DNA from: Heterobilharzia americana
Lineage: Eukaryota > Platyhelminthes > Trematoda > Strigeidida > Schistosomatidae
DNA: 64,000 bases
Reading direction: 5' to 3'
Assembly: GCA_944470555.2 (NCBI GenBank)
Contig: OX104134.1
Coordinates: forward strand, 9,155,248 to 9,219,247
The notes beneath the pieces were generated by a model. The model did not search any database and was not told where the DNA came from. It worked only from the letters and a program-made list of their open reading frames with translations. Shown one piece after another: positions 34,627 to 44,959 of this stretch. Both the position numbers and the translations under genes were made by a program. Within the stretch, counting starts at the first letter, position 1, and every line of letters begins with the position of its first letter.

Positions 34627-35430
34627 TTGAAACGGTGCTGCCTAAGTAGGTGGAGGAGATCACTTTTTATGGCTTTCCCCCGTTGATGGTGACTGGCGCT
34701 TGCTGATGTTGTCGTTGTTTGGGTACCTCCAACGCCTGAAGGCAGTCCCATCTTTGCTCCCCTACCTGTTCTGCCGGCTTGTTGGTTCTCGCCCGTAGGT
34801 CTTTGAGCTTGTGCGGCATTAGATATAAATCATCATCGACGAAGTCAAAATCCTCCAGGACCTTTCCATCGGTAAGGCAAGCGCATGCCCACCTTTTCAC
34901 TCCTAACAATTTGTTACATGACCCAGTCCAGTCGACCACAATCGGGAGGGGCATCGGCGATAGTAGGCGGTAACCTTGTTTTACTCCTGTCTTCACTTCA
35001 AAAGCATCACCGAGCTTTCCATTGTGAAGCACTTGGCATGTAGCATCATATAGCATATAGATGTTGAATGAGGTTGATAAAGGTTTGTGGCACAGAAACT
35101 ATAGTGTTGAAGCAGCAGCCTGCCAAATTACTTCTTGGTCGACCCTGTCGAGGGCTTTTCAAAAGTTGACGAAGCTGAGGTAAAGAGTTGACTGCCCTTC
35201 TATGCTGTGTTCTATGATGATGTGTAGCGCTGAAATTTGGTCCGCTCATGGTTTGTTCTTCCTGAATCTAGCCAGCCTGTTCCGGTCGTATTTTTGAGTA
35301 CAGCGCATTGTTTAGTCTCCCTGGGATGATGTGGCTTGATATTTTGCTCGGGATGAACAGGAGCATGCATACCCTGCAGCGTATGCATGAACTGCAACAG
35401 GCCTAAGTTATTTGGTGAAAGCAAACCACA
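34627..35430 (-). mobile_element. LINE-B RT fragment on minus strand
   Basis: Homologous to 52470-53290. The frame at 35056-34667 shows 'MLYDATCQVLHNGKLGDAF' and 'EVKTGVKQGYRLLSPM', with the active site decayed to 'LEDFDFVDDDLYLMPHKLK'. Upstream pieces (35424-35046) match the RT fingers out of frame. It shares with the 52.8-kb copy an odd 'GYRLLSP' in place of 'GCLLSP', so both derive from one variant source. It is truncated at both ends. Confidence 0.83.
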
Positions 35431-35599
35431 CCTGTTACTGACTCACTGCATTCCTCATAGCCAATCAAAATGCCCCTAGCCAAACACTGACATTAAAGTC
35501 ACTTACATGAGTAGTTTCGAGCTAAGAATCACCAGTTTAGGTCATTTCACTCAACATAGCACCAGGGATAAAAATGAACGTCCATTCTTAACATGACCG

Positions 35600-36000
35600 C
35601 CGTCTGGACCTATCTGCGGCACCTTACTTCGCCTTCAGAACATTAGGAGCTGACCGTAATTTAGACTACACATCCAGATGTAACATGTCGGGATTAGAAC
35701 CACTCTGGAAGCGAAGACCTTTGTTTTATTATAAGTCACTTCATCAGCACTCGCGCTATGCCGGTCCGCAAATCAAGCTAGTTGTATCGTCTACGTACGA
35801 TATGCGCAACCACAAGGTATTGGTTGAAACTGAGTGTTGTACGACGAGGTTGCGAGATGATTTCTTCCTCAATAAGTTCTCACACATTTGGAGCAGGCTT
35901 CCGGAAGAAACTCGTACGGCAAGCTCGTTAGCACGTTTCTGCTCTTCACTTAATAGGCTGCTGATAAACGACAATTAGTCACCGTCCATGCATCCTGGGT
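35600..36000 (+). pseudogene. CR1-like LINE C-terminal fragment
   Basis: The frame 35685-35978 reads 'MSGLEPLWKRRPLFYYKSLH', then 'MRNHKVLVETECCTTRLRDD' and 'FSHIWSRLPEETRTASSLAR', the same C-terminal domain as at 27290-27976 but less decayed. Upstream sequence to about 35600 continues the homology ('FRTLGADRNLDYTSRCNM'). No RT is attached, so it is a 5'-truncated insertion. Confidence 0.85.
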
Positions 36001-36269
36001 TAATGAGGATACACTTGGACCTCTAAGTGTATGAAACAGAGCTATTACAGCCCTCGTGTTCCTGCTACACTTATGGGTTGACGATTGCTTACAAGGGTGT
36101 GAGCACTGGCTCCCCTCCTCACTACAATGAACTTATGTACACTGGTTCCCTCTCAAGGCTACTACGATACACTCTTGCAGAAAAGTTATAAGAGTCTTAT
36201 AATGGAAAACTATGTAGCTAATTACACACACACATGAAAATGTACGTTAAGTTCGGATAAGTCTAAAAG

Positions 36270-37530
36270 TAAAGGAACTTCCCTCTTTTCCAAGCCGGTC
36301 TGCGCGGTAACTCCCTTCCCCACATCTACTCGTGCTACTTCTTCCTTTTTATTCTACAGCAACAGCTTGATGACGACACTCAATGCTAAATTTCAATCTG
36401 GATATATCTACTAAGTGGAAATAATATCTACTGTTTAACTCCATGAATTATTGGACTGCTCCCAATCTTTTGCGGTTTCTGGAACACCTTCACAATCACA
36501 TCATCACCTGGTCAGAATTCTTCTTGTGACGAACCGTCTAAAGTTTCCCAACAGCCATAGTGGCACAAATATTCTGAACAAATGATCAAACTAGAGACCA
36601 ATATACCTTTTGGCTCAGAATGTGACTTACCTGCAGCAATTCCACACTGCATGCTTCATAGTACTCTGTATCAAGTAGTCTTTTTAAGTAAAAGTTACCA
36701 TGCATCAAATACACTTCCCGAATGATGCTGCTTACGCTAATATGAAAGATGTCTGAAGTCCATATGTAACTGCTGCCGTTTGGACTATTAACCATCTCAA
36801 CGTCTACCTTCATCTACTGCTAGAAGTACTCCCGGTGGAATTAACGTATACTACTTTTAAACCACATGGTGTACTGGAAATGCATGGATTTAGACACTCA
36901 CCTTGGTTATATACCTGTGGATACTTACTGATACTCCAGATCGTATAAATAGGCCCCTTGTGGTTAGCAGAGCTAAAAACTGAAGAACTTTCCAGTGAAT
37001 GGATATTTATATTACTAAATAAGAAACTATGCAAATGGACTAACAACGTCGTCTAGTTATAACGCAAACTTTGAACATTGTGCGCTTTTGTCGTTGATAG
37101 TGGGACCTATCTATGTAATGACAGATGGGAATCCATGCGCGCCTCTTGACTTGCAGCAAGTTTTAATAGGTTTGTGCATATCAATAACTTGCTATTTGAG
37201 TTATATAGTTCCAGACACTATTCTGTAAACTTCCAAAATCATCATTTGACCGTGCTTGTGAAATGGTATCCGTCAGGTTAAGTCCATTATGTAGGAATGA
37301 GAATTTTAATCATCTTCGCTTTGACGCACTGCATATGCTGAAAGTGGTAGTTTCTTTGTCCCGTAGCCGCAATCTGATGTTTTTGATGGGGTTAAACGAC
37401 CTCCCCTCTGTACTACTCAGGACCCGTAAAATCTTGTAGATTTCTAGGCATATATCAATATGATGGTGCCTGTAAACTGGCTTCTCTCACAGTAATTACT
37501 AGTGTTAGAGTAAAAATTATTTATCTTCAT
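36270..37530 (+). repeat. Repeat family R, copy R2 (long copy)
   Basis: About 1.26 kb alignable along its length with R3 (43681-44945, opposite strand) and R4. Landmarks are 'CTGCTCCCAATCTTTTGCGG' (36457), 'GTGACGAACCGTCTAAAG' (36527), 'CGTCGTCTAGTTATAACGCA' (37046) and 'CCTGTAAACTGGCTTCTCTC' (37471), followed by 'ATTATTTATCTTC'. Open frames within it are on the minus strand, short, and not shared between copies. Confidence 0.8.
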
Positions 37531-38685
37531 TGTACATAACGTGAGCACGGAACACTTGTCCTATGCCACAAAATGTACCCGTAATCACCGCTCTGCCCCT
37601 AACAAGAGTAACAAGCTGTACTCACATGAGATCTCCATCTACTTTCAACTGTTGGGGCGTTCATTTTCTATGTATCTGATAAATGCCAGCTGGATCTGCA
37701 ATAAAATGCACAGTTTGATCATAATTTCCTTGTTATGCTCCCCTTCAGTCATTACTGCAAGTGAGATATGGAGGAACTGAGATGTTTCTACTGCCACAAG
37801 CCTTTGGGTTTTTAGCGTCTATATCACTTTCAGGCAAGGTGATCTGAGGCAGCTGTAGTAACCCAGCAATCTGTTGGTACCAGACAAATCTTTCGTCAAG
37901 TGTTTTGAGTTTGTTGGGTGGTTTCGAAATCTCGGAAGTTCAATTAGACTCCATAATGTTTCTGTCTGCGTTTTCGCCAACAGTCTCACCCCTCCTATGA
38001 AACATATTGGCCACCGATACCAAGGGACCGACCACAAAATTGTAGTCCTTTGCATGGATTTTGGATCCACTGTTAACGGCGGAAGAGACCTAGTACAGTA
38101 CAGAAGTTAATGTACAACGCATTTGCTTAAGCCCTGACAGCCATTCCTCATTGTGACTTGGGTGATAACCGCAAATATTTCGCACCAGGAAAGACACTAT
38201 GATTCCGAAAACGCTATTTATTTCAGCCCGCTTTCAACTCTCCCCGGGAAAGATCCTGCCCGCTTTCGCAGGCAACGTGACCTTCCCCCCGTAACCGCAT
38301 CATCTAACGCTTTTGCTTATGCTGTCTCTCTACGTGTGCAAAAGCCAAAGACACACCATTACCCCTGGCAGTAATGAACTCCCTGCAAAGGTCCTCAAGT
38401 CCAGACTGGAAACATCTAAACCCAACATGATAGAATGTATTGTATGTAACGGCCAAAGATAAGATGGCGTTGGTGAGTGAAGACATTGCATTCGGGATAA
38501 CGTGGTCATTGACACCTCCCTCTGACACCGAAAATGTGAGGCTTAGAGTACAGAATACTCCTGGGGTGATACACACTATGAAAATTCGTTTTTAAAGACG
38601 CCCTACATGGGGACCTGTTTTTGTTCCTAAAAATGGGGGTGGAGACATGCCTCTCTACATTCCGAAGTTATTTTCCGTGTCACTC
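37531..38685. other. No recognised feature
   Basis: About 1.15 kb with frames of 78-90 codons on both strands (37541-37780, 37819-38110, 38304-38576) but no motifs. Part may belong to the LINE fragment to its right. Confidence 0.4.
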
Positions 38686-38689
38686 AACA

Positions 38690-38911
38690 GACCATGCTAC
38701 CCGTTGATCGAAAACTGCTTCTTTTCTTCCCACTCCACACCAATTAAACATTCAGATACTTGCCATTCAATCGCTCTCACGCTGGTAGTTTAAGTGATGA
38801 AAAAGATAATAAGGGAAGGTGTTGTGGGTTACCTATTTGATAAAAACATGACATCGAACTCGCAGCATGGGTTCCTTAAAAAACATCTGACACCTGAATG
38901 CCAGATTATCT
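38690..38911 (+). pseudogene. CR1-like RT fragment interrupted by the gypsy element
   Basis: In frame just left of the LTR: 'MKKIIREGVVGYLFDKNMTS' then 'NSQHGFLKKHLTPECQII', preceded by weaker similarity from about 38690. This is the RT fingers segment of a CR1-type LINE (compare 'QHGFIKNRSC' at 28.4 kb). The reading stops at 38911 where the LTR begins. The right-hand continuation was not found beyond 43635. Confidence 0.7.
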
Positions 38912-39253
38912 TGGAGCGCCACACACTTCCCCAAAATCAATAGCCTGGGGTTTGACGACTTTCGACATTGATGCTGACCTTGATAGTTTAACTGGACTCG
39001 CTAAGCTGAAGGCACCCGGTCAAGCATCCTCGCCATTCGACACGCTGTCGTCTTACGTTGCACTGCTCGTATTCGACTCTCTAGCCAGTCAGTTGGAACG
39101 CATGGGTATTTTGGAGCAACCATCCAAATATACTATTCAATCCAACTACGTTATCGTGTTCCTTCTTGATCTCGTATTCGTGTGCATATAACCAGTCCGA
39201 ATAATTAGTGATTGGCCTTTGCGTCTGTCAACTTCTCACCAGGACAAATCCTG
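38912..39253 (+). repeat. 5' LTR
   Basis: About 342 bp beginning TGGAGC (TGTAGC in the other two copies) and ending near 'AGGACAAATCCTGA' just before the PBS. It contains an open stretch of 97 codons (38898-39191) that is LTR sequence. It agrees with the solo LTR at 19308 at sites where the 3' LTR differs. Confidence 0.92.
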
Positions 39254-39256
39254 AAT

Positions 39257-39274
39257 TGATGAGCCCGACGTGAT
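39257..39274 (+). promoter_or_regulatory. Primer-binding site (tRNA-Trp type)
   Basis: The 18 bases TGATGAGCCCGACGTGAT lie a few bases after the 5' LTR. They match the complement of a tRNA-Trp 3' end (TGGTGACCCCGACGTGAT) at 16 of 18 positions. The priming tRNA is inferred from this complementarity. Confidence 0.8.
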
Positions 39275-39357
39275 CACATATCCCGACCAATAACAAATAT
39301 TGAATTGGGGAGCCTGTTCCATTTTATATACGTATATTGTTTTCATTTCGATAACAT

Positions 39358-40790
39358 TTGTATATCCATTTGCTACACTTTCTCATGTCCGACCACACTC
39401 CCAAGCTTATTAGAATTAGGCCAACTATGAACACCATCCAACTTGTGCTTTATTGGCCAGACAATGCGGAAACATGGTTTCTGTATGCCGAGGCAGATTT
39501 TCGAGAACAGGGCGTCTCAGATCCCCATTCTCGATTTCTTGCTGTCATACGGTCACTACTGTGGGAATTAAATAGACATGTCACGGCACACATGTTTAAC
39601 CTTGAAGTAAGTGATCCTTATGCACTTCTCAAAGCCCCACTCTTGAAGAAAAGCGATCTCACAGATCGCCAGCGCCCAGACGAATTACTTCGTAACATCG
39701 AGCTAGGTAGCCATTCAGCTACTGAAGTCCTCGCACGCATGCGAGAAGTTATGGGTGCACGAACATTCAACGATGGCCTCTTCCGAGAACTGTTTCTCTC
39801 GAAACTACCACAACCGGTGCAAACCGTGTTGGTGACACTGCAGTCAGTCCCACTCGATGACCTGGCAGCCTCAGCAGATAAAACACTGGAGATTTCCAGC
39901 AGACCCGTCTCCAACGTATATTCTGTCTGCGACAAACCAGAGAGCCAGGATTCAGAGGTGACAAAGCCGTGCAACTCTGTGGATCAGTTGCTACGATCTC
40001 AAAGTTCTAGCTTACGTAGCACTTCACAGAAACGCACCTTGGCGCATCGCAGCAAGTCGCGTGGTAGCCCCAAAACTAAACCTAACAGGGTGGAAAACCC
40101 TGAATGGTGCTGGTTTCATAATACTTACGGGACGAAGCCAGAAAATGTCGTAAACCATGCCGTTTTAACAAGGATACAAACTCGGGAAACGGTCACGCCG
40201 GCACGTGTTCACGGCAACCGTAGCCGGCGGAAACAGCCGTTTGCTCTACGTCACGGGTATAAAACGAAAGTTCGCTACCTCGTCGACACCGGCGCAGAAG
40301 TTAGCGTTCTTCCCACACCGACAAAGGAGCGTCATCATGACCCATCCTTCAATCTTCAAGCAGCCAACGGCAAGGCAATCGCGACATTCGGGAGACTGTA
40401 TGCCTACCTCAACTTAGGTTTACGTAAACCTATCCACTGGATTTTCCTCCTGGCTGACGTTTCTATGCCCATCATTGGCATAGATTTGCTAAACCATTAC
40501 GATCTACTCGTAGATGCTCGCCGTCGACGACTGATAGATAACAACACAAAGTTATCTATTGGCGGCACCACCTATGTAGGTCCGAGTTTAGCCATCGTTA
40601 AAACCAAACAATCAGGCGACGCGTCCTACCAAGCAGTTTTGGAGAAATATCCAGAGTTGCAGCAACCGAAGCGTACTCTTCCGTGCATAACCAGCAATGT
40701 TGTGCATCACGTCACAACCACAGGTCCACCTGTGGCATCCAAAGCGCGCCGTCTAGCCCTCGATAAGCTCAAAATGCGAAGAGTGAATTC
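39358..40790 (+). pseudogene. Gypsy gag and protease frame
   Basis: One open frame covers gag and protease. Gag-type sequence occupies roughly residues 25-240 ('VLYWPDNAETWFLYAEADFR', 'LFLSKLPQPVQTVLVTLQ'). A finger remnant is at 251-254 ('CWFH'), with its two distal cysteines replaced (V and H), so it should not bind zinc normally. Protease has 'YLVDTGAEVSVLP' with catalytic Asp310 and 'MPIIGIDLL' near 373. Family sequence ends near 40790, where RT continues in another frame; the reading to 40962 beyond is out of frame. The start may be the Met at 39358 or the one nine codons later. Confidence 0.87.
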
Positions 40791-40796
40791 GACCAC

Positions 40797-41537
40797 ATGC
40801 TCAAACTGGGCATTATCAAACCGTCAAACAGCCCTTGGGAATCATCATTGCACATGGTTTCCAAAAAGGATAGCAACGACTGGCGTCCAACCGGTGATTA
40901 CCGAAGGCTTAACGCCAAAACAACACCGGACTGCTACCCGATACCTCACGTTTACCATTTGACTGCAACCTTATGCGGAATGAACATTTTCTCCAAAATC
41001 GATTTGGTCAAAGCGTACAACCAGATACCTATGGCAGCAGAAGATATCGCGAAAACAGCCATTATTACTCCTTTTGGCCTGTTTGAATTCCTGCGCATGC
41101 CATTTGGTCTTCGGAATGCAGCACAAACATTCCAACGCTTTATGGATGATATCTTCCGTGGTTTGAATTTTGTTCATGTCTACATCGATGACTGTCTAAT
41201 TGCGAGTCCAGATAAGGAAACTCACCTTAAACATTTGGACCTCGCATTCGAAAGACTTAAAAAACATGGCATCACAGTCAACTTACAGAAGTGTGAAATA
41301 GGAGTTGAATCACTCAGCTTCCTTGGGCATACCATTGACAACAAAGGTATACGCCCATTGAGAGATAAAGTGGCGGCTATCACAAACTATCCAGAGCCGA
41401 CCACTGTGAAACATCTCCGCACTTTCAATGGCCTGGTAAGTTATTACCGAAGGTTTATCCCCAACTGTGCCTCTGTCATGAGACCACTAACAGATCTACT
41501 TCGAGGAACTACGAAGTTTGTGCTCTGGACAGCGTAG
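40797..41537 (+). pseudogene. Gypsy reverse transcriptase (frameshifted from gag-protease)
   Basis: About 246 codons of gypsy RT: '[20 protein letters not shown]' near residue 29, '[15 protein letters not shown]' near 63, '[20 protein letters not shown]' near 90, catalytic '[12 protein letters not shown]' with Asp codons at 41187-41192, and '[11 protein letters not shown]' near 177. Catalytic residues are intact. It lacks its own start because the fingers begin in the upstream frame; a stop follows 'FVLWTA'. This is the best-preserved domain of the element. Confidence 0.9.
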
Positions 41538-41539
41538 CT

Positions 41540-41809
41540 AGACTTGCTTTTTCTAAAGTCAAGGAAGCCATTTCGAACGCAACCATGCTTATGCATCATG
41601 ACCCCAATGCTCCTTTGAGTATTGCTGTTGATGCATCTGATTCAGCAATTGGAGCAGTTTTGCAACGATTGACTGACAACCAGTGGCGACCGTTAGCCTT
41701 TTTCTCGAGGCGGCTGCAAGACATAGAGACAAGATACAGTAAATTTGGTAGGAAACTCCTAGCTGCGCATAATTCTGTACGCCACTTTCGACATTCGGTG
41801 GAAGGTTAG
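41540..41809 (+). pseudogene. Gypsy RNase H, truncated
   Basis: RNase H start: 'LSIAVDASDSAIGAVLQRLT' (first catalytic Asp near 41630), 'WRPLAFFSRRLQDIETRYSK' with the conserved Glu, and 'RHFRHSVEG'. Then sequence jumps at about 41810 to what normally lies over 100 bp later ('DIRHISGA'), removing the last catalytic residues. It is separated from RT by stops at about 41535. Confidence 0.85.
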
Positions 41810-41946
41810 ACATCCGCCACATTTCTGGAGCAACTAACTCCATAGCCCATGCACCATCACGAATAGCTTCGATAGATCATATCAAGGGCGTTGACCTTGT
41901 TGAATTAGCTCGACGTCAAAAGGAAGACCTTGAGCTGCATCATGAG

Positions 41947-42510
41947 TTGTCGTCCACAACTCTCAAGCTGCGACTTTGTCCATTTCGATCGGGCAAGGAT
42001 ACAATTTTGTGCGATGTTTGTGCCGGTCAACCACGCCCAATAGTTCCGAAGAGTTGTCGACGCAACGTCTTCAATACGTTGCAAAAACTCTCTCGTCCAG
42101 GTGTACGAGCCACCATTAGGCTTATCGCACAGCGTTTCTGCTGGCCTGGGATGAACAAAGACGTTGGGGAGTGGACTCGGTCGTGTTTAGCTTGTCAGAA
42201 GTGCAAAGTCATGCGACATATGAAAAGCTTTTTAAGCTCTTTTCTAGCCCCAGACATGCGTTTCGACCACGTCCATATAGATATTGTAGGACCCCTACCA
42301 GAATCTAATGGATGTACCTACCTTTTCACTTGTGTTGATCATTTCACGCGATGGCCGGAAGCAGTACCTATTAAGGATATTACTGCTGAAACGGTAGCTC
42401 GTGTTTTCGTCGAAAGATGGATCGCGAACTTCGGATGTCCATCTTACATCACAACCGACCGTGGGCGTCAATTCGAGTGTGGATTATTTCACGCTACAAC
42501 GGCACTTTAA
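41947..42510 (+). pseudogene. Gypsy integrase, core truncated
   Basis: Integrase N-terminal zinc domain ('[20 protein letters not shown]' with both Cys kept). The two zinc-binding His positions read Gln and Arg ('LQKLSRPG'). The catalytic core shows the first Asp in '[11 protein letters not shown]' (42280) and the second in '[10 protein letters not shown]' (42457). Soon after, at about 42500, the sequence jumps to the C-terminal domain, so the third catalytic residue (Glu) and about 190 residues are missing. It cannot integrate DNA. Confidence 0.87.
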
Positions 42511-42795
42511 GGCCATTCAAAGTGATCAAGCGACACGAGGAATTCTACATAATTGAGCAAGACGGACGTGAAGATACCGTCAGTATCAACCGTTTGAAAC
42601 CAGCCTATTTCGAAGGCAGCACCATTATAAGTGACGTTTCAGCTCACTACAGCCGACCAACGGATAGCTCAATTATTGAAATTCTTGACGATGTGCCTGG
42701 TAATGCATAGTTGCGACAACCGTTGGCACAGCAGAAAACACGATCAGGTCGAACCATCAGGTTCTCGGAGTATTTAAAGTCGTATTCAACTCAGT
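42490..42795 (+). pseudogene. Gypsy integrase C-terminal domain
   Basis: '[20 protein letters not shown]' and 'REDTVSINRLKPAYFEG' are the SH3-like integrase tail, in a frame different from the core. The coding end near 42795 reads 'KTRSGRTIRFSEYLKSYSTQ' before a stop, a basic tail typical of this clade's polyprotein end. Confidence 0.8.
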
Positions 42796-42799
42796 AGTG

Positions 42800-43277
42800 T
42801 GAAATAAGGTGTGCCAACCATATTTTATGCTTACAAATTTTTTCTGAGGCACTATTTTTCTTATTTATCGGCAATCCGCAAATCCTCGTACACCTTGCCT
42901 TTTTATATCAATTTTTATTACCATGTAATGAAACTATTCTAAAAAAAGGTGGAAACAAGCGTAAGTTTCTATTTTCGATATGTTTATACACAAATAAATC
43001 CCATTTCTATGAAATGTTTTCATAGTATTAAAGACTTCTATTTATATTCCAGGTGCAACGAGCACTGTGCGGAACAACAAAAGGAACTGAGGACCGTGAT
43101 CGTCGTACAATTCGATTTATTGTATTTTATTTCTCACTTGCCACAATACCCTGAAATGAGTTCAGACAACCAGGGGCCACTCCACACAGTGAGCCCATCG
43201 GAAGAGTTTTACCAGCGCAGAAACAACCGAATTATTACTTCCGGCTGGTAACGACTTAGGGTACTCACGAACCCACT
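42800..43277 (+). other. Region between pol and polypurine tract
   Basis: About 480 bp. A 100-codon frame (42949-43251) has no recognised motif and no signal peptide or membrane segment of an envelope protein. I treat it as non-coding 3' region. Confidence 0.5.
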
Positions 43278-43289
43278 AGGGGGGAGTAA
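43278..43289 (+). promoter_or_regulatory. Polypurine tract
   Basis: AGGGGGGAGTAA lies immediately before the TGTAGC start of the 3' LTR, the expected place for the plus-strand primer. Confidence 0.82.
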
Positions 43290-43291
43290 TC

Positions 43292-43635
43292 TGTAGCGTC
43301 ACACACTTCCCCAAAATCAATAGCCTGGGGTTTGACGACTTTCGACATTGATGCTGACCTTGATAGTTTAACTGGACTCGCTAAGCTGAAGGCACCCGGT
43401 CAAGCATCCTCGCCATTCGACACGCTGTCGTCTTACGTTGCACTGCTCGTATTCGACTCTCTAGCCAGTCAGTTGGAACGCATGGGTATTTTGGAGCAAC
43501 CATCCAAATATACTATTCAATCCAACTACGCTATCGCGTTCTTCCTTGGTCTCGTATTCGTGTGCATATAACCAGTCCGAATAATTAGTGATTGGCCTTT
43601 GCGTCTGTCAACTTCTCACCAGGACGAATCGCAAA
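43292..43635 (+). repeat. 3' LTR
   Basis: About 342 bp, TGTAGC start. It differs from the 5' LTR at about eight sites, five of them clustered at 43530-43555 ('CGCTATCGCGTTCTTCCTTG' versus 'CGTTATCGTGTTCCTTCTTG'). The end is ambiguous by a few bases. Confidence 0.92.
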
Positions 43636-43679
43636 ATCTCAACTACGTCAACCAAAAATGGTGATCCAGGGATCTCCGT

Positions 43680-44945
43680 TAAATAAATAAATGTTTTATT
43701 CTGACGTTAAAAAAATTTTAACATGAGAGAGGCCAGTTTACAGGCTTCATCACGTTGATACATCTCAAAAAATCTACAAGGCTTGAGTCCTGAGTGGTAC
43801 TGACGGAATGTCACTAAACTCAATTGAAAACTGCCGAACGTTCTGCTAGTCATGAAACCAACGAGGAAATATTACTTTACAGCCTACATGGAGTGTTAAA
43901 GTTCAGATAATGATAAATATTGTCCTCATCTAACCAGTTTAGCATGAGGGATACCAGTTTACAAGCACAGTCAAATTCATAATTTTTGAAAGTTTATGAA
44001 CTGGTATCTAGTATTCAATAATTTACGTATCAAGTCATTGGTGTGCATAGTCTTGCTAAACTTTGCTGAAATTCATGAGACGGACATGGATTTTCATCTC
44101 CCATCTCACAGACAGGTTCCACTGACAATATCAAAAGCGCGCAGTGTTCAAAGTTTGCGTTATGAACAACCGACGTTTTTGGCCCATTCGCATAGTTTGC
44201 TGATCAGTAATATAACAGTTTACTACTTAGAATGATCTTCAGTTTTCAGCTTTGCCAATCCGGAGCATCAATAAAGTATCCACAGTTAAAAAACCAACGT
44301 GTATGGCTATATCAATGCATTCCCAGGTCACCATGTTACGTTTAAAGGTAATATAGATTAATTCTGCTGGGAATACTTGTTGTATGGGATGAAAACAGAT
44401 GTTGAAACAGTCAATAGTCCAAGTGGCAGTATTTAGACACAGACTTCGGGTATTTTTTGTGTCAGCGTGGGCCGCATCATTCGAGGAGTGCATTTGATGC
44501 ATAGTAAGTTTTATATGAAAAGGTTTCTTGGTACAGAGTACTGGAAAATGTGTAGTGTTAAGCCATTGCAGGGAAGTGACTTCCGGAGCCAATATGTAAA
44601 TTGGTCTCTGGTTTAATCATCGGTTCAGAATGTCTCTGCTACTAATACTGTTGAGAATGGTCAGACGGTTCGTCGCAAGGAAAATCATGTCCAATAGGGG
44701 AGTTAATCTTGAAGATAGTCCAGAATTCGCGAAAGAGTGGGAGCAGTTTATAATTATTGGCGTCAATGAGCAGGTATTATTCCCATAGAGTAATCATGTT
44801 CAGACTGAATTTGAACATCAAATGTCGACTTGCAGCTGTTTCTGCAAATGGTGAAAGAAAGAAGAAGAACGGGCAGATATGGAAAGAGAAAATACTACGC
44901 TATCAAATTTGGAGTAGAGAGAAGTCCCTATTCTTTTTTTAAATT
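43680..44945 (-). repeat. Repeat family R, copy R3 (long copy)
   Basis: Minus orientation, with its TTTA tail at 43681-43695 beside the gypsy 3' LTR. Landmarks on the plus strand are 'GAGAGGCCAGTTTACAGGCT' (43727) and 'GACGGTTCGTCGCAAGGAAA' (44664). About 800 bp are near-identical to R1. Frames at 43996-44235 and 44239-44592 equal those in R1 but are not open in R2 and R4, so coding is unlikely. Confidence 0.85.
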
Positions 44946-44959
44946 ACCCGGACTCTATG

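Larger units (their letters stand above)
38912..43635 (+). mobile_element. Ty3/gypsy LTR retrotransposon (CsRn1-like), internally deleted
   Basis: A 4.7-kb element with two LTRs (about 2-3% apart), a primer-binding site, gag-protease, RT, RNase H and integrase in gypsy order, and a polypurine tract. The PBS matches the tRNA-Trp 3' end used by trematode CsRn1-type elements with two mismatches, and the gag retains part of the C-H finger of that clade; clade is therefore inferred. It is inactive: frameshift between protease and RT, stop after RT, deletions in RNase H and integrase. No envelope gene is visible. A possible 4-bp target duplication ATCT (38908-38911 and about 43636-43639) is weak. 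Confidence 0.93.

Noticed and set aside
34526..34640. 13-bp inverted repeat CACCGTTTCAAC as terminal repeats of a MITE
   Set aside because: The right arm is ordinary LINE-B coding sequence, so the match is likely chance or a tiny LINE scrap.
42949..43251. Envelope-like gene of the gypsy element
   Set aside because: 100 codons with no signal peptide, membrane segment or family motif.
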